Assembly: GCA_963732765.1 (NCBI GenBank) | Contig: CAVTAS010000008.1 | Coordinates: forward strand, 965,780 to 1,029,779 | Direction of reading: 5' to 3' | Source: JANYHF01 sp963732765 | GTDB taxonomy: Bacteria; Pseudomonadota; Alphaproteobacteria; Rhizobiales; Hyphomicrobiaceae | Length of the DNA stretch: 64,000 bases | Shown: positions 1 through 8,374 of the stretch, in pieces | Layout: each line of letters starts with the position of its first letter | Position numbering within the stretch: position 1 is the stretch's first letter | Notes under the pieces: model-generated | The model's input: the letters and a program-made list of their open reading frames with translations, nothing else | What the model was told of the DNA's origin: nothing | Database searches by the model: none | Position numbers and translations under genes: made by a program

Positions 1-734
1 ACGCCAAACGTTAAAATCTGCACACGCTGCACCGGTACGCCGAGACCGCGCGCCGCCTCGGGGTGTCCGCCGGTGGCATAGATCCAGCCGCCGAAGCGCG
101 TCAGCGCCATGATCAGGGCAAAGACGATGGCGAGGCCGATGAACCAGAAGAAGGGGCCGGGGATCGGGCCGGCCATGAAGTCCAGCGCTTTCAAGAATGG
201 GTCGGGCGTACGCAGACGGATCGGGAAGCCCTCGGTCATCGCCAGCAGCACGCCGCGATAGAACATCAGCCCACCGAGCGTGATGATCAGCGAGTGAATA
301 CCAAGCCAGGTGACGAGCCAGCCATTCAGCGACCCGATGGCAAAGCCGAAGGCGAGCACGATCGGCAGCACCAGCCAACCGGGTATGCCGGCATTGACCA
401 GGACGATGACCAGCGCCGAGCCAAGGCCGTAGACCGAACCGACCGAGAGATCGAACTGACCGGCAATCATCAGCACCGCGACGCCGACGGCGACAATGCC
501 GAGCGAGGCGGAACTGAGCAGGATATTCGAGGTGACCCGCTCGGTGAAGAAATAGGGCGCGAACAGCGCAAAGAAGACATAGACCAGGACGGCAGCAATG
601 ATGACGCCCAATTCCGGACGCGACAGCAGCAGATCGAGACTGGTGCGCGGCGGACGCTTGAGCAGCACGGCCGCTGCATCAACGTCCGGCATCGTTGCGA
701 CGGTCGGGGCCTCGCTGGTCGGGTCGGCACTCAT
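1..734 (-). CDS. ABC transporter permease, ribose/RbsC type (partial)
   Basis: Inner-membrane permease of a sugar-type ABC importer, truncated by the left window edge: about 244 N-terminal residues of a protein usually 320-390 long. The reverse strand opens at an ATG at 734 (MSADPTSEAPTV). After a short cytoplasmic leader there are several hydrophobic segments, among them VIIAAVLVYVFFALFAPYFF, and the family-typical stretches AGQFDLSVGSVYGLGSAL and ATGGHPEAARGLGV, the latter being the loop that contacts the ATPase in the RbsC/BPD_transp_2 family. It is divergent from the LacI-type regulator at 1009, the usual arrangement for a regulated carbohydrate importer. The ATPase and binding protein should lie beyond the left edge. 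The substrate cannot be told from the permease. Confidence 0.9.
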   Translation of the reverse strand, partial: MSADPTSEAPTVATMPDVDAAAVLLKRPPRTSLDLLLSRPELGVIIAAVLVYVFFALFAPYFFTERVTSNILLSSASLGIVAVGVAVLMIAGQFDLSVGSVYGLGSALVIVLVNAGIPGWLVLPIVLAFGFAIGSLNGWLVTWLGIHSLIITLGGLMFYRGVLLAMTEGFPIRLRTPDPFLKALDFMAGPIPGPFFWFIGLAIVFALIMALTRFGGWIYATGGHPEAARGLGVPVQRVQILTFG

Positions 735-1008
735 CTTACAAGGTCCTCTGAACGTCAATCGTCAGCAGCGGTCCGGAAGCAAGGTGGCTAACCGTCAGGC
801 GCACAACATCTCAAAAAACGTCATGCGCGATACTTTACTGAGGCGATCTATCGACCCGCCATCGATGAAGTCAAGTCAATTTGGGTCAAAATGCATCGAT
901 CGCGCCAGAAAATGGCATAGCGGCGATGATGGTCAGCTGTTTAACTCTTGCGAAGCGTGCGGTTTGAGGTAATTTGAGGCGCTGCACTGGTTTTGGACTA
1001 GGACCCGC

Positions 1009-2046
1009 ATGAAACGCATCCGCATCAACGACCTTGTGCAGCAGACAGGATTGTCACGCGCCACCATCGATCGGGCGCTCAACGATCGTGGCGGCGTCCA
1101 CGCGCGCACTAAGCAAGTTGTCGACAGCGCCTTGCAACGGCTGGCACAGGGGGCCGGGATGCAATCTGCCGACGATCCGGAGCCGGATCGATCCGCCGGT
1201 GCCGGTGTCGACGTCGTGCTGCGCTTGGGGCGTGGCCTGATGGAGCAACTGAAGCAGGCCCGGGCGCGGCTCGGGCTCGACCGGATGCTCCTTCACGACA
1301 TGTACCAACGGGACGAAGCGGCCATCCTTGAGCATGTGCACGACCTTTGTCGCGACGTGGATCGTCCGCTGATCCTGACCGCCAAGAATGCCGAACCGTT
1401 GCGCGCCGAACTGGTCGCGGCCCGCAAGCGCGGCAAACGCGTCATCACCCTCGTCTCCGATCTGACTAACGATGCACGCGACGCTTTTGTCGGTATCGAC
1501 AACCGCAGCGCCGGCCAGACCGCAGCATTCATCCTGGGCAACGAGCTGAAACATCGCAAGGCGACGGCCGGTGTCGTTCTTGGCGATTATGCCTTCAGTT
1601 GCCACGAGGATAGAGAGATCGGCTTTCGCTCCAATCTGAGAGCCAACTTCCCAAAGGTGCAGATTGCCGATGTCGCCAAGGGTGAAGATTCTCCGGATCG
1701 CACCTATGAGGCGGTTCGCAATCTCCTGAAAGCACATCCGACCCTGGACGCGATCTACAATGTCGCCGGCGGCAATGCGGGTTTGGCCAGAGCCATCACA
1801 GAGAGCGGACGTGCCGAGGCGATCCATGTGGTCACCCATGAAGCCAATCACATTACAGTGCCGCTGGTTCGCAACGGGATCGTGCAGTACCTGATCGCGC
1901 AGGATCCGGCCGAACTGCTGAGAACGGCCATGGACCTCTCGAAACGGCGATCGGTTTCGCAGACCAAAGAGTTGCATTTCATTGATTTTGGTGTTTACAC
2001 GCAATTTAATCTGCCGGGATACAGCGGCAGCGCGCCGATACTATAG
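1009..2046 (+). CDS. LacI-family transcriptional regulator
   Basis: DNA-binding repressor or activator of 345 residues. The N-terminal helix-turn-helix is clear (RINDLVQQTGLSRATIDRAL, about residues 4-25), followed by the LacI-type NDRGGVHARTKQ segment. Residues of about 70-340 form a periplasmic-binding-protein-like sensor domain of the sugar-binding type (DAFVGIDNRSAGQTAAFILG; AIYNVAGGNAGLARAI). It is transcribed away from the sugar ABC permease with about 275 bp between them, so it very likely controls that importer and perhaps the catabolic genes to its right. The effector is unknown. Length and domain order are normal for the family. Confidence 0.92.
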   Translation: MKRIRINDLVQQTGLSRATIDRALNDRGGVHARTKQVVDSALQRLAQGAGMQSADDPEPDRSAGAGVDVVLRLGRGLMEQLKQARARLGLDRMLLHDMYQRDEAAILEHVHDLCRDVDRPLILTAKNAEPLRAELVAARKRGKRVITLVSDLTNDARDAFVGIDNRSAGQTAAFILGNELKHRKATAGVVLGDYAFSCHEDREIGFRSNLRANFPKVQIADVAKGEDSPDRTYEAVRNLLKAHPTLDAIYNVAGGNAGLARAITESGRAEAIHVVTHEANHITVPLVRNGIVQYLIAQDPAELLRTAMDLSKRRSVSQTKELHFIDFGVYTQFNLPGYSGSAPIL

Positions 2047-2337
2047 TTGGTGGTAGATTTTGACAGGCACGTAGCCGGCTGTTCGTTCGGTGTTTGTGAG
2101 ATGCCAACGGCTTCGCCCGCTAGCGCCTCGCCCACGATGACAGGTTCGCCGCGCCACTCGATGAAGCCGTTGTGATCGACGCGGCGGACCTCGTGGTTGG
2201 CGTCGTACCAGAGGTCCTGGGCGCGACCCGGCAGGGCGCGGACCGATGGCGTCCAGTGGGCTGCCGGCGGTGTCTGGCCGAGCGCGTCGTGCGGCCGCCC
2301 GTTGTTGCAATGCCTGCGGAACGCATCAAAGCGTGAC
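2047..2337 (-). pseudogene. IS481-family transposase, C-terminal remnant
   Basis: The reverse strand reads, without an intact start, RRHCNNGRPHDALGQTPPAA then VRALPGRAQDLWYDANHEV and GFIEWRGEPVIVGEALAGE. This matches the end of the integrase core and the C-terminal tail of IS481-type transposases, where the RPHEALG-like stretch carries the last acidic catalytic region. Only about 95 codons remain. No inverted repeats were recognised. The remnant lies between the LacI gene and a truncated adenine deaminase stump, so it probably marks the deletion that removed the rest of that gene. Confidence 0.75.
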
Positions 2338-2384
2338 TTGCTGCTCGGCCTTGCTGACGGCGGCAGGACCGGTCGTCTGAGCCT

Positions 2385-2927
2385 TCAGGCTACGGCGCAT
2401 CCCCTCGTGCCCGCGATGATCTCGCCGGGATGCACATTCACCCAGCGGCCGTTGCGGATGACGGTATCGGCCGGGGTGTGCCCCATGGCGACGTCGATGA
2501 GGCGGTGCGCGACGGCGGGCCAGGGTGGGCGTGGCATGTGGTGGGGTCCATCCCCCACCATCTCCATCCACTCCGCCGTCTTCCCGTCCAGCGCCTCCTG
2601 TATCGCCAGATGCGTCATCGCCCCCTCCGTGCCGGCGCCGTGCCAGTGCTTTTCGCCCGGTGCGAACCAGACCGTGTCGCCGGCCGCCACCTCCACCACC
2701 GGGCCGCCCCAGACCTGCACGCGGGCGATGCCTTCGAGGATCACCAGCGTCTGGCCGAGCGGGTGGGTGTGCCAGGCAGTGCGCGCGGTGGGCTGGAAGG
2801 TGACGAGGACGGCGCGCACGCGCTCGGACTGCGCGGTATCGATGACCGGGCTGACCTCGACCGCGCCTGTGAAGTAGGTCGATGGGGCGGGTTTGGTCGG
2901 GCGGGTGGCTGACTTGGTGATGTTCAT
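2385..2927 (-). CDS. Cupin-domain protein fused to an adenine deaminase stump
   Basis: The start is the ATG at 2927, with GGAG nine bases upstream (MNITKSATRPTK). Residues of about 1-128 form a single cupin barrel of the (R)-mandelonitrile-lyase-like or carboxymuconolactone-decarboxylase-associated type: TAWHTHPLGQTLVILEG carries the metal-binding histidines and WFAPGEKHWHGAG the second motif. Family members normally end a few residues after a WMEKV-like stretch. Here WMEMVGDG runs straight on into HRLIDVAMGHTPADTVIRNG and RWVNVHPGEIIAGT, which is the N-terminus of adenine deaminase (amidohydrolase family), followed by a stop. The frame is therefore a chimera made by deletion: a nearly complete cupin plus about 45 residues of ade. 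The cupin part may still fold. It is the last gene of a co-oriented minus-strand catabolic cluster. Confidence 0.8.
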   Translation of the reverse strand: MNITKSATRPTKPAPSTYFTGAVEVSPVIDTAQSERVRAVLVTFQPTARTAWHTHPLGQTLVILEGIARVQVWGGPVVEVAAGDTVWFAPGEKHWHGAGTEGAMTHLAIQEALDGKTAEWMEMVGDGPHHMPRPPWPAVAHRLIDVAMGHTPADTVIRNGRWVNVHPGEIIAGTRGCAVA

Positions 2928-2956
2928 GATGGTGTCTCCGGTCGGAGTTTCACATT

Positions 2957-3047
2957 CGTCATCCCGGCGCAGGCCGGGACCTGTCCAGGCAGCGAGGTCG
3001 TCGCCCTGCCGATATTCGGGCAGGTCCCGGCCTACGCCGGGATGACG
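2957..3047. repeat. 91-bp REP-like palindromic element, copy 1
   Basis: Outer arms of 27 bp (CGTCATCCCGGCGCAGGCCG.. against ..CGGCCTACGCCGGGATGACG) differ at one position and flank a 37-bp middle. It lies between two co-oriented cupin genes. The same element, also exactly 91 bp, recurs at 46270-46360. Confidence 0.85.
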
Positions 3048-3102
3048 GAGTACTTTAGGGCGCGCTACCCCGGCCAAGGCAAGGCTCGACCCAACGTACA
3101 CG

Positions 3103-3588
3103 TCACGTCTTTTCGCGGTCGTAGTAGTCGACCGTGTTCTCGGACCGGAACAATTTCGCCAGGATGGCTCCACCCCCGTGGCCGCCAACCACCACCGACA
3201 CCTTCTGCGAATCCGGATATTCGCAGGCATCGATCTCCGACAGGTTGGACAAGGCCAGATAGTGCATCGGCACAGTGCCCGTGTTGATGATCTGGTGCGC
3301 GACCTCGGCGCCGCCGGTCGGGCAGGCGATGACGTCGTGCGCGCGGACCGGGTAGCGCTGGTCGCCGAAGCGCAGTTCGCCCTCGCCCTCCAGGATCAGG
3401 AACATCTCCTCCTCGCCGTGGTGCGAGTGGAACGGACACTGGGCTTTGCCCGGCGGAAGAACCGTGAGGTTGTAGCCGAGCTTCCGAGCGCCAATTCCTT
3501 TGCTGAAGCGGGCGCGGCGGGAGGTATAGAGGCCGTTGTCCTCGACGTCGTCGAAGGTGACCTGGTCGAGGTTGATGATGGGTTTCAT
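3103..3588 (-). CDS. Cupin-domain protein
   Basis: Small single-domain cupin of 161 residues starting at the ATG at 3588 (MKPIINLDQVTFDDV). The barrel motifs are clear: CPFHSHHGEEEMFLILEGEG (metal-binding His, His and Glu) and the later segment HDVIACPTGGAEVAHQIIN with the final histidine. A C-terminal tail of about 45 residues (HGGGAILAKLFRSENTVDYYD) is typical of cupins annotated with sugar or amino-acid catabolic genes. It begins 22 bases after the stop of the upstream aldehyde dehydrogenase and is probably cotranscribed with it. The substrate is not known; the family includes isomerases, dioxygenases and small-molecule sensors. Confidence 0.85.
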   Translation of the reverse strand: MKPIINLDQVTFDDVEDNGLYTSRRARFSKGIGARKLGYNLTVLPPGKAQCPFHSHHGEEEMFLILEGEGELRFGDQRYPVRAHDVIACPTGGAEVAHQIINTGTVPMHYLALSNLSEIDACEYPDSQKVSVVVGGHGGGAILAKLFRSENTVDYYDREKT

Positions 3589-3610
3589 ATCGCGCCTTCT
3601 CGGTTGAACG

Positions 3611-5023
3611 TCACCCCGGCCAGGGCAACGTATACGTCTTCACGTTGGTATAACTCTTCATCGCCTCCCACACGCCTTCCTTGTACCCCAGCCCCGAATC
3701 CTTGATGCCGCCGAAGGGGCTCATCTCGATGCGGTAGCCGGGCACGTCCCAGACGTTGACGTTGCCGACATTGAGCTCGTTCACAAAGCGCGTGATGTGG
3801 TCGAGCCGGTTGGTGCACAGGCCGGACGACAATCCGTAGGCGGTGGAGTTGGAGATGCGGATCACCTCCGCGAGATCGTTCGGCACGCGGATGATCGGGA
3901 TGACCGGGCCGAAAGTTTCCTCGCGCACCAGTTCGCAAGTATAGGGTACGTGGTCGACGACCGTGGCGGGATAGAGAGCGCCCTTGCGGTTGTTGCCGTG
4001 TAATAGTTTCGCGCCTTTGGCCACCGCATCGTTCACGCGCGCCTCGAACAGTTTTGCCGCACCCTCGTGGATGACCGTGCCGATGTCTGTCGCCGGATCC
4101 ATCGGATCGCCGCATTTGAGTTTTTTCGCCAGCGCCAGAACTTTCTCCACGAAGGCATCGGCAACGCTCTCCACCACCAGGATGCGCTTGACCGCCGTGC
4201 AGCGCTGGCCGGAGTTCTTGGTTGCGCCGCTCACCGCCAGCGCCGCCGCCTTGTCGAGATCGGCGTCGTCGAGCACGATCAGCGGATCGTTGCCGCCCAG
4301 CTCCAGCACCAGTCGTTTGTACCCGGCTTTTTCGGCGATGTACTTGCCGACCGTCACGCTGCCTGTGAAGGTGATCATATCAGCATGCGGATCGGTGATC
4401 ATGGCGTCGCCCATGGCGCGCGGGTTGCCCGTCACGACGCTGAGCATTTCCGGTGGCAGGCCAGCTTCATACAGAATATCCGCCAGCACCAGGGCGGTCA
4501 GCGGGGTGAGTTCCGTCGGCTTGGCCACCACGCGGTTGTTGGTGGCGATGGCGGGGGCCAGCTTGTGGCTGATCATGTTCAGCGGATGGTTGAACGGCGT
4601 GATGACCGAGAGCACGCCCTGCAAGGGATAGCGCGAGGTATAGATGCGGCGCTGCTGGCCGTGGGGCGTCAGATCGCAGGAGTAGACCTCGGCGTCGTCG
4701 CGCAGGGCGAGGTGGCCGGCGAAGGTCCAGACGTCATAGGCGCGGCCGGCCTCGTAGAGCGAGTCCTTCAGGCAGAGGCCGGACTCGGATGTTATGAGAT
4801 TGGCAAGTTCTTCCTTGCGCGCGACGATCAGGTCGGCCGTCCGTAGAAGGATTTTCGAGCGCTCGTAGCGCGTGAGCTTGGGCTGATAAGCGTGGGCCCT
4901 GGCGAAGGCGTCGGCGACCTGCGCGGGCGAGGCGGATGGGACAGTCGCGACGACATCCCCGGTGTACGGATTGCGCACCTCGACCCGTTCGTCCGCATCC
5001 ACCAGCTTGCCGGCGATGCGCAT
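3611..5023 (-). CDS. NAD(P)-dependent aldehyde dehydrogenase, possibly phosphonoacetaldehyde-type
   Basis: Aldehyde dehydrogenase superfamily protein of about 470 residues. Key elements seen: the cofactor-loop lysine in VVAKPTELTPLTALVLADIL, the glycine motif in FTGSVTVGKYIAEKAG, the general-base glutamate in LVLELGGNDPLIVLDDADLD, the catalytic cysteine in SGQRCTAVKRILVV, and EETFGPVIPIIRV near the C-terminus. The ending PFGGIKDSGLGYKEGVWEAM resembles PhnY-like phosphonoacetaldehyde dehydrogenases, but no phosphonate genes are nearby, so the substrate stays open. The frame is open up to 5161, but that part runs through a palindromic repeat at 5090-5157. The ATG at 5023 (MRIAGKLVDADERVEV) matches the normal family start. 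Confidence 0.85.
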   Translation of the reverse strand: MRIAGKLVDADERVEVRNPYTGDVVATVPSASPAQVADAFARAHAYQPKLTRYERSKILLRTADLIVARKEELANLITSESGLCLKDSLYEAGRAYDVWTFAGHLALRDDAEVYSCDLTPHGQQRRIYTSRYPLQGVLSVITPFNHPLNMISHKLAPAIATNNRVVAKPTELTPLTALVLADILYEAGLPPEMLSVVTGNPRAMGDAMITDPHADMITFTGSVTVGKYIAEKAGYKRLVLELGGNDPLIVLDDADLDKAAALAVSGATKNSGQRCTAVKRILVVESVADAFVEKVLALAKKLKCGDPMDPATDIGTVIHEGAAKLFEARVNDAVAKGAKLLHGNNRKGALYPATVVDHVPYTCELVREETFGPVIPIIRVPNDLAEVIRISNSTAYGLSSGLCTNRLDHITRFVNELNVGNVNVWDVPGYRIEMSPFGGIKDSGLGYKEGVWEAMKSYTNVKTYTLPWPG

Positions 5024-5089
5024 TTTTTCGTGGGGGCGGATGAGGAAGGCCAAGGCGGGCTCCGTGATGTGGGTAGGATGGTCATGGTT

Positions 5090-5157
5090 AGGGGCGACCA
5101 GCGGTCGCCCTCGAGCAGCACGGCAAGATCGCAGAGGGCGACCACTGGTCGCCCCTA
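5090..5157. repeat. Palindromic REP-type element
   Basis: AGGGGCGACCAGCGGTCGCC.. pairs with ..GGCGACCACTGGTCGCCCCT across a 21-bp middle. Each arm is itself partly palindromic (GCGACC/GGTCGC). It fills the gap between the isomerase and the aldehyde dehydrogenase and argues against any upstream start for the latter. Confidence 0.85.
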
Positions 5158-5161
5158 CCAA

Positions 5162-6229
5162 CTACGTCCGTGCAAGGCCCAACATCCGCTTCACCTGCTC
5201 CGTGTCCACCGCGCCACCGGCGAAATCGTCGAAGGCCTTGGCCGTCACCGGGATGATGTGGTTGGCGATGAAGGGCGCGCCTTCTGCTGCGCCCACGGAG
5301 GAATCCTTCAAACAGCACTCCCACTCCAGCACGGCCCAGCTGTCGTAGTTGTAGCCAGCCAGCTTGGAGAAGATGCCGCCGAAATCCACCTGGCCGTCGC
5401 CGAGCGAGCGGAAGCGGCCGGCGCGGTTCACCCACGGCTGGAATCCGCTGTACACGCCTTGCCGGCCGTCGGTGTTCAGCTCGGCGTCCTTGACGTGGAA
5501 CGCCTTGATGCGCTCGTGATAGATATCGATGAAGGCCAAGTAATCCAGGTGCTGCAGTACGAAATGCGAGGGATCGTAGTTGATCGCGCAGCGCTTGTGT
5601 CCATCAAGCGCTTCCAGGAACATCTCGAAGGTGGCGCCATCGAATACGTCTTCGCCGGGATGGATCTCGAAGCCGACGTCGACACCCTCGTTGTCATAGA
5701 CGTCGAGGATCGGTTTCCAGCGGCGGGCCAGTTCCTTGAAGCTTTCGGCGATGAGCGTCGCTGGGCGCTGCGGCCAGGGATAGACGAACGGCCAGGAGAG
5801 CGCGCCGGTAAAGGACACCGATGCCTTCAGGCCGAGATGGCGCGAGGCCTTGGCCGCCAGCAGCATCTGCTCGGTGGCCCAGGCCTGGCGGGCGGCCGAA
5901 TTGCCATGGACCTCTCTGGGCGCGAAGGCGTCGAAGGCCTCGTCATAGGCGGGGTTCACAGCGATCAACTGGCCTTGCAGATGGGTCGATAGCTCGGTGA
6001 TCGCAACGCCATTGGCATTGCACAGACGCCGGCGATCTCGTCGCAATAGGTCCTTTGACGTTCCGGCCTTCTTCAGGTCGAACACGCGCCCGTCCCATGA
6101 TGGGATCTGCACGCCCTTGTAACCGAGGCCCGCGGCCCATTTTGTTATATTGGGTAGGGAATTGAACGGGGCTGCATCGCCCATGAATTGAGCGAGGAAA
6201 ATCGCCGGTCCTTTGATGAGCGTTGGCAT
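5162..6229 (-). CDS. Sugar phosphate isomerase/epimerase (xylose-isomerase-like TIM barrel)
   Basis: AP-endonuclease-2 family TIM barrel of about 355 residues. The ATG at 6229 (MPTLIKGPAIFLAQFMGDAA) is preceded by GGGAGGT. Metal-site and barrel motifs seen are EIHPGEDVFDGATFEMFLEA, CAINYDPSHFVLQ, IKAFHVKDAELNTDG and LEWECCLKDS. These proteins isomerise or epimerise sugars or inositol derivatives. The segment LLRRDRRRL (about residues 60-68) is out of character: reading 6022-6052 one frame over gives YCDEIAGVC, the family consensus, so a +1 and a -1 indel cancel inside the gene. It lies in a co-oriented cluster with the SDR gene 50 bp upstream. Confidence 0.85.
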   Translation of the reverse strand: MPTLIKGPAIFLAQFMGDAAPFNSLPNITKWAAGLGYKGVQIPSWDGRVFDLKKAGTSKDLLRRDRRRLCNANGVAITELSTHLQGQLIAVNPAYDEAFDAFAPREVHGNSAARQAWATEQMLLAAKASRHLGLKASVSFTGALSWPFVYPWPQRPATLIAESFKELARRWKPILDVYDNEGVDVGFEIHPGEDVFDGATFEMFLEALDGHKRCAINYDPSHFVLQHLDYLAFIDIYHERIKAFHVKDAELNTDGRQGVYSGFQPWVNRAGRFRSLGDGQVDFGGIFSKLAGYNYDSWAVLEWECCLKDSSVGAAEGAPFIANHIIPVTAKAFDDFAGGAVDTEQVKRMLGLART

Positions 6230-6279
6230 TCTGTATACCTCCCGATGCGTGTTGTTGTCATTTGTGGCGATTGCGGCGT

Positions 6280-7008
6280 CTACAAATCCTGGTTCTGCGG
6301 CAGGATCACCAGGTCGCGGATGGTAACGTGGGGGGGCCGCGTCAGCATGAACATCAGGCTGTCGACCACGTCCTCGTTGAGCAGGCCGGTATGGGCGGCG
6401 CGGCGCTTCTCGACCTCGGCGGGATCGGTCAGACCCCACAGTTCGTTCAGCACCATGCCGGGGGCGAGCGCGCCGATGCGGACGTTGTGCGGGGCCACCT
6501 GCCGGCGCACACCGTGTACGAACGATTGCACCGCGTGCTTGGTGGCCGAATAGACCGGCTCCCAATGGATGGCTTGGTGGCCCGAGATCGAGGACGTGAC
6601 GACGATGTCGCCGGAGCGGCGCGCGATCATGCCGGGCAATACGGCGCGGACTGAGCGAAAGCAGCCGTTGACGTTGACCCCGATCATCTGGTCCCAGGCG
6701 TCGGCGTCGCCCTCGGCCGCATCGCCGGGGATGTAGGCGCCGGCGTTGGCGAACAGGATGTCTATCTGGCCGAACGTCTTTTGCACCGTCGCAAAAAGTG
6801 CGTCGATGTCGGCGCCCTTGGTGAAATCAGTTGTTACGGCCAGCGCGCCCTTGCCAAGCTCCTTAGCGAGCGCCTGCAACTTGTCGGCCGAGCGGGCCGC
6901 GAGCACCACTTTCGCCCCCTCGCCCGCCAGCCGCCGCGCGGCCGCCGCGCCGATCCCCGAGCTGGCGCCAGTAACAACGGCGACTTTTCCCGCAACCGAT
7001 TGAGCCAT
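6280..7008 (-). CDS. SDR-family oxidoreductase
   Basis: Classical short-chain dehydrogenase/reductase of 242 residues. It starts at the ATG at 7008 (MAQSVAGKVAVVTGASSGIG), giving the Rossmann motif TGASSGIG at residues 14-21. The NAG motif (FANAGAY), the catalytic serine (VVTSSISGH) and the YxxxK pair (YSATKHAV) are all present. The C-terminus (HVTIRDLVILPQNQDL) is like the clade annotated as YdfG-type or NADP-dependent serine/3-hydroxy acid dehydrogenases. It begins 32 bases after the amidohydrolase stop and is followed by the isomerase, so it is likely part of one transcript. The substrate, a sugar or hydroxy acid, is inferred only from neighbours. Confidence 0.9.
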   Translation of the reverse strand: MAQSVAGKVAVVTGASSGIGAAAARRLAGEGAKVVLAARSADKLQALAKELGKGALAVTTDFTKGADIDALFATVQKTFGQIDILFANAGAYIPGDAAEGDADAWDQMIGVNVNGCFRSVRAVLPGMIARRSGDIVVTSSISGHQAIHWEPVYSATKHAVQSFVHGVRRQVAPHNVRIGALAPGMVLNELWGLTDPAEVEKRRAAHTGLLNEDVVDSLMFMLTRPPHVTIRDLVILPQNQDL

Positions 7009-7040
7009 GGCAAACGCACTCCCGAACAGATGTGAACGTC

Positions 7041-8285
7041 CTAAGCGCCGAGCCGGCGGTCGTATTCCAGCACCGCGTTCAGCAGCACCTGCGCGCCGCG
7101 GCCGCATTCTTCTTGCGTTGTGGATTCCGCCTCGTTGTGCGAAAGCCCGCCCAGGCAGGGCACGAAGATCATGGTGGTGGGGGCGACGCGCGCGATGTAG
7201 GCCGCGTCGTGCCCCGCGCCTGAGGCCATCTCGCGCGTCGTGTACCCCGCTTTCGCTGCGCCGTGACGTACACAGTCGATCAGCTCCGCGTTGAACTTTA
7301 CCGCAGGCGAATTCCAGATGCGCTTTTCCTCGAAGCTCAGCCCCTGGCTCGCCGCGCATTCCGGCAGCGCTGAACGGAAGGCCGCCTCCATCTTATCGAG
7401 CACGCCTTCGTCAGGGTGCCGGAGATCGACCGTGAAGAACACTTCGCCCGGCACCACATTGCGCGAGTTGGGGCGGTTCTCGATCAGGCCGACACTGGCC
7501 ACGCCCGGCAGATGATCCATGCCGACTTTGTCAATGGCCGCGATCATGCGGGATGCGCCTAGCAGGGCGTTCTTACGCAGTTTCATCGGCGTTGCGCCGG
7601 TATGCGCCTCCTGGCCCTTCACCGTCACCTCGTACCAGCGCATCCCCTGCACGCCCGTTACGACGCCAATTTCCTTGCCCTCCGCCTCCAGGATAGGGCC
7701 CTGCTCGATATGCAACTCGAACATGGCTTGGAACTTGTGCGTACCTACTGCGTCCGTCCCGCGATAGCCGATGCGGGCGAGCTCGTCGCCAAGTTTCACA
7801 CCGTCGCGATCTTCACGTGCGTAGGCGTAGTCCGGCGTGAACACTCCGGCGTAGACGCCCGAACACAACATCGCCGGGGCGAAGCGCGAGCCCTCCTCGT
7901 TGGTCCAGTTGACCAGCATGATCGGAGCATTGGGCTCGTATCCGGAAGCGACCAGCGTCCTTAGCGCCTCAAGCGCGCCAAGCACGCCGAGCACGCCGTC
8001 GAACTTGCCGCCAGTGGGTTGCGTATCAAGATGCGAGCCGAGCGCGATCGGCTGAAGGTCCGCCCGCTTGCCCGGCCGGGTCGCAAACATATTGCCAACC
8101 GCATCGACCTTGACGGTGCAACCCAGCCCCTCGCACGCCGCTTTGAACCAGTTTCTTACGCGCAAATCGTCGTCACTGAGCGTCAGCCGCTTGATGCCGC
8201 CCTTTGGGGTGGCGCCAAAGCGGGCGGTCTCCATGAGGGTGTCCCAGAGCTTCTGGGGGTCGATGGTGAGGTTCTGGATCGGCAT
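7041..8285 (-). CDS. M20-family Zn-dependent hydrolase (N-carbamoyl-L-amino acid / allantoate amidohydrolase type)
   Basis: Hydantoinase/carbamoylase-family metallohydrolase of 414 residues, taken from the ATG at 8285 (MPIQNLTIDPQKLWDTLMET). Zinc ligands are visible in ALGSHLDTQPTGGKFDGVLG (His and bridging Asp), WTNEEGSRFAPAMLCSGVYA (Glu pair), FELHIEQGPILE (His) and LSHNEAESTT (C-terminal His). The dimerisation-lid motif GMRWYEVTVKGQEAHTGATP is also there. Members cleave carbamoyl or ureido groups from amino acids, beta-ureidopropionate or allantoate; which one cannot be decided. It is the first gene of the minus-strand catabolic cluster. Confidence 0.88.
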   Translation of the reverse strand: MPIQNLTIDPQKLWDTLMETARFGATPKGGIKRLTLSDDDLRVRNWFKAACEGLGCTVKVDAVGNMFATRPGKRADLQPIALGSHLDTQPTGGKFDGVLGVLGALEALRTLVASGYEPNAPIMLVNWTNEEGSRFAPAMLCSGVYAGVFTPDYAYAREDRDGVKLGDELARIGYRGTDAVGTHKFQAMFELHIEQGPILEAEGKEIGVVTGVQGMRWYEVTVKGQEAHTGATPMKLRKNALLGASRMIAAIDKVGMDHLPGVASVGLIENRPNSRNVVPGEVFFTVDLRHPDEGVLDKMEAAFRSALPECAASQGLSFEEKRIWNSPAVKFNAELIDCVRHGAAKAGYTTREMASGAGHDAAYIARVAPTTMIFVPCLGGLSHNEAESTTQEECGRGAQVLLNAVLEYDRRLGA

Positions 8286-8374
8286 GGGGGCCTCGTTCGT
8301 TTTCCCGAACGATAGCTTTTTTGTTTGCGCCCGGCAACTCCCCTTCGGTGAGCTGGCTGCCGGGCGCGCAAGGT

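Noticed and set aside
840..905. Possible LacI operator palindromes upstream of the regulator
   Set aside because: Only short ATCGAT-type matches; no extended symmetric site could be supported.
2430..2912. Plus-strand frames opposite the cupin
   Set aside because: Shadow frames of the minus-strand cupin gene.
5024..5161. Upstream extension of the aldehyde dehydrogenase
   Set aside because: It would translate a palindromic repeat; the family start aligns with 5023.
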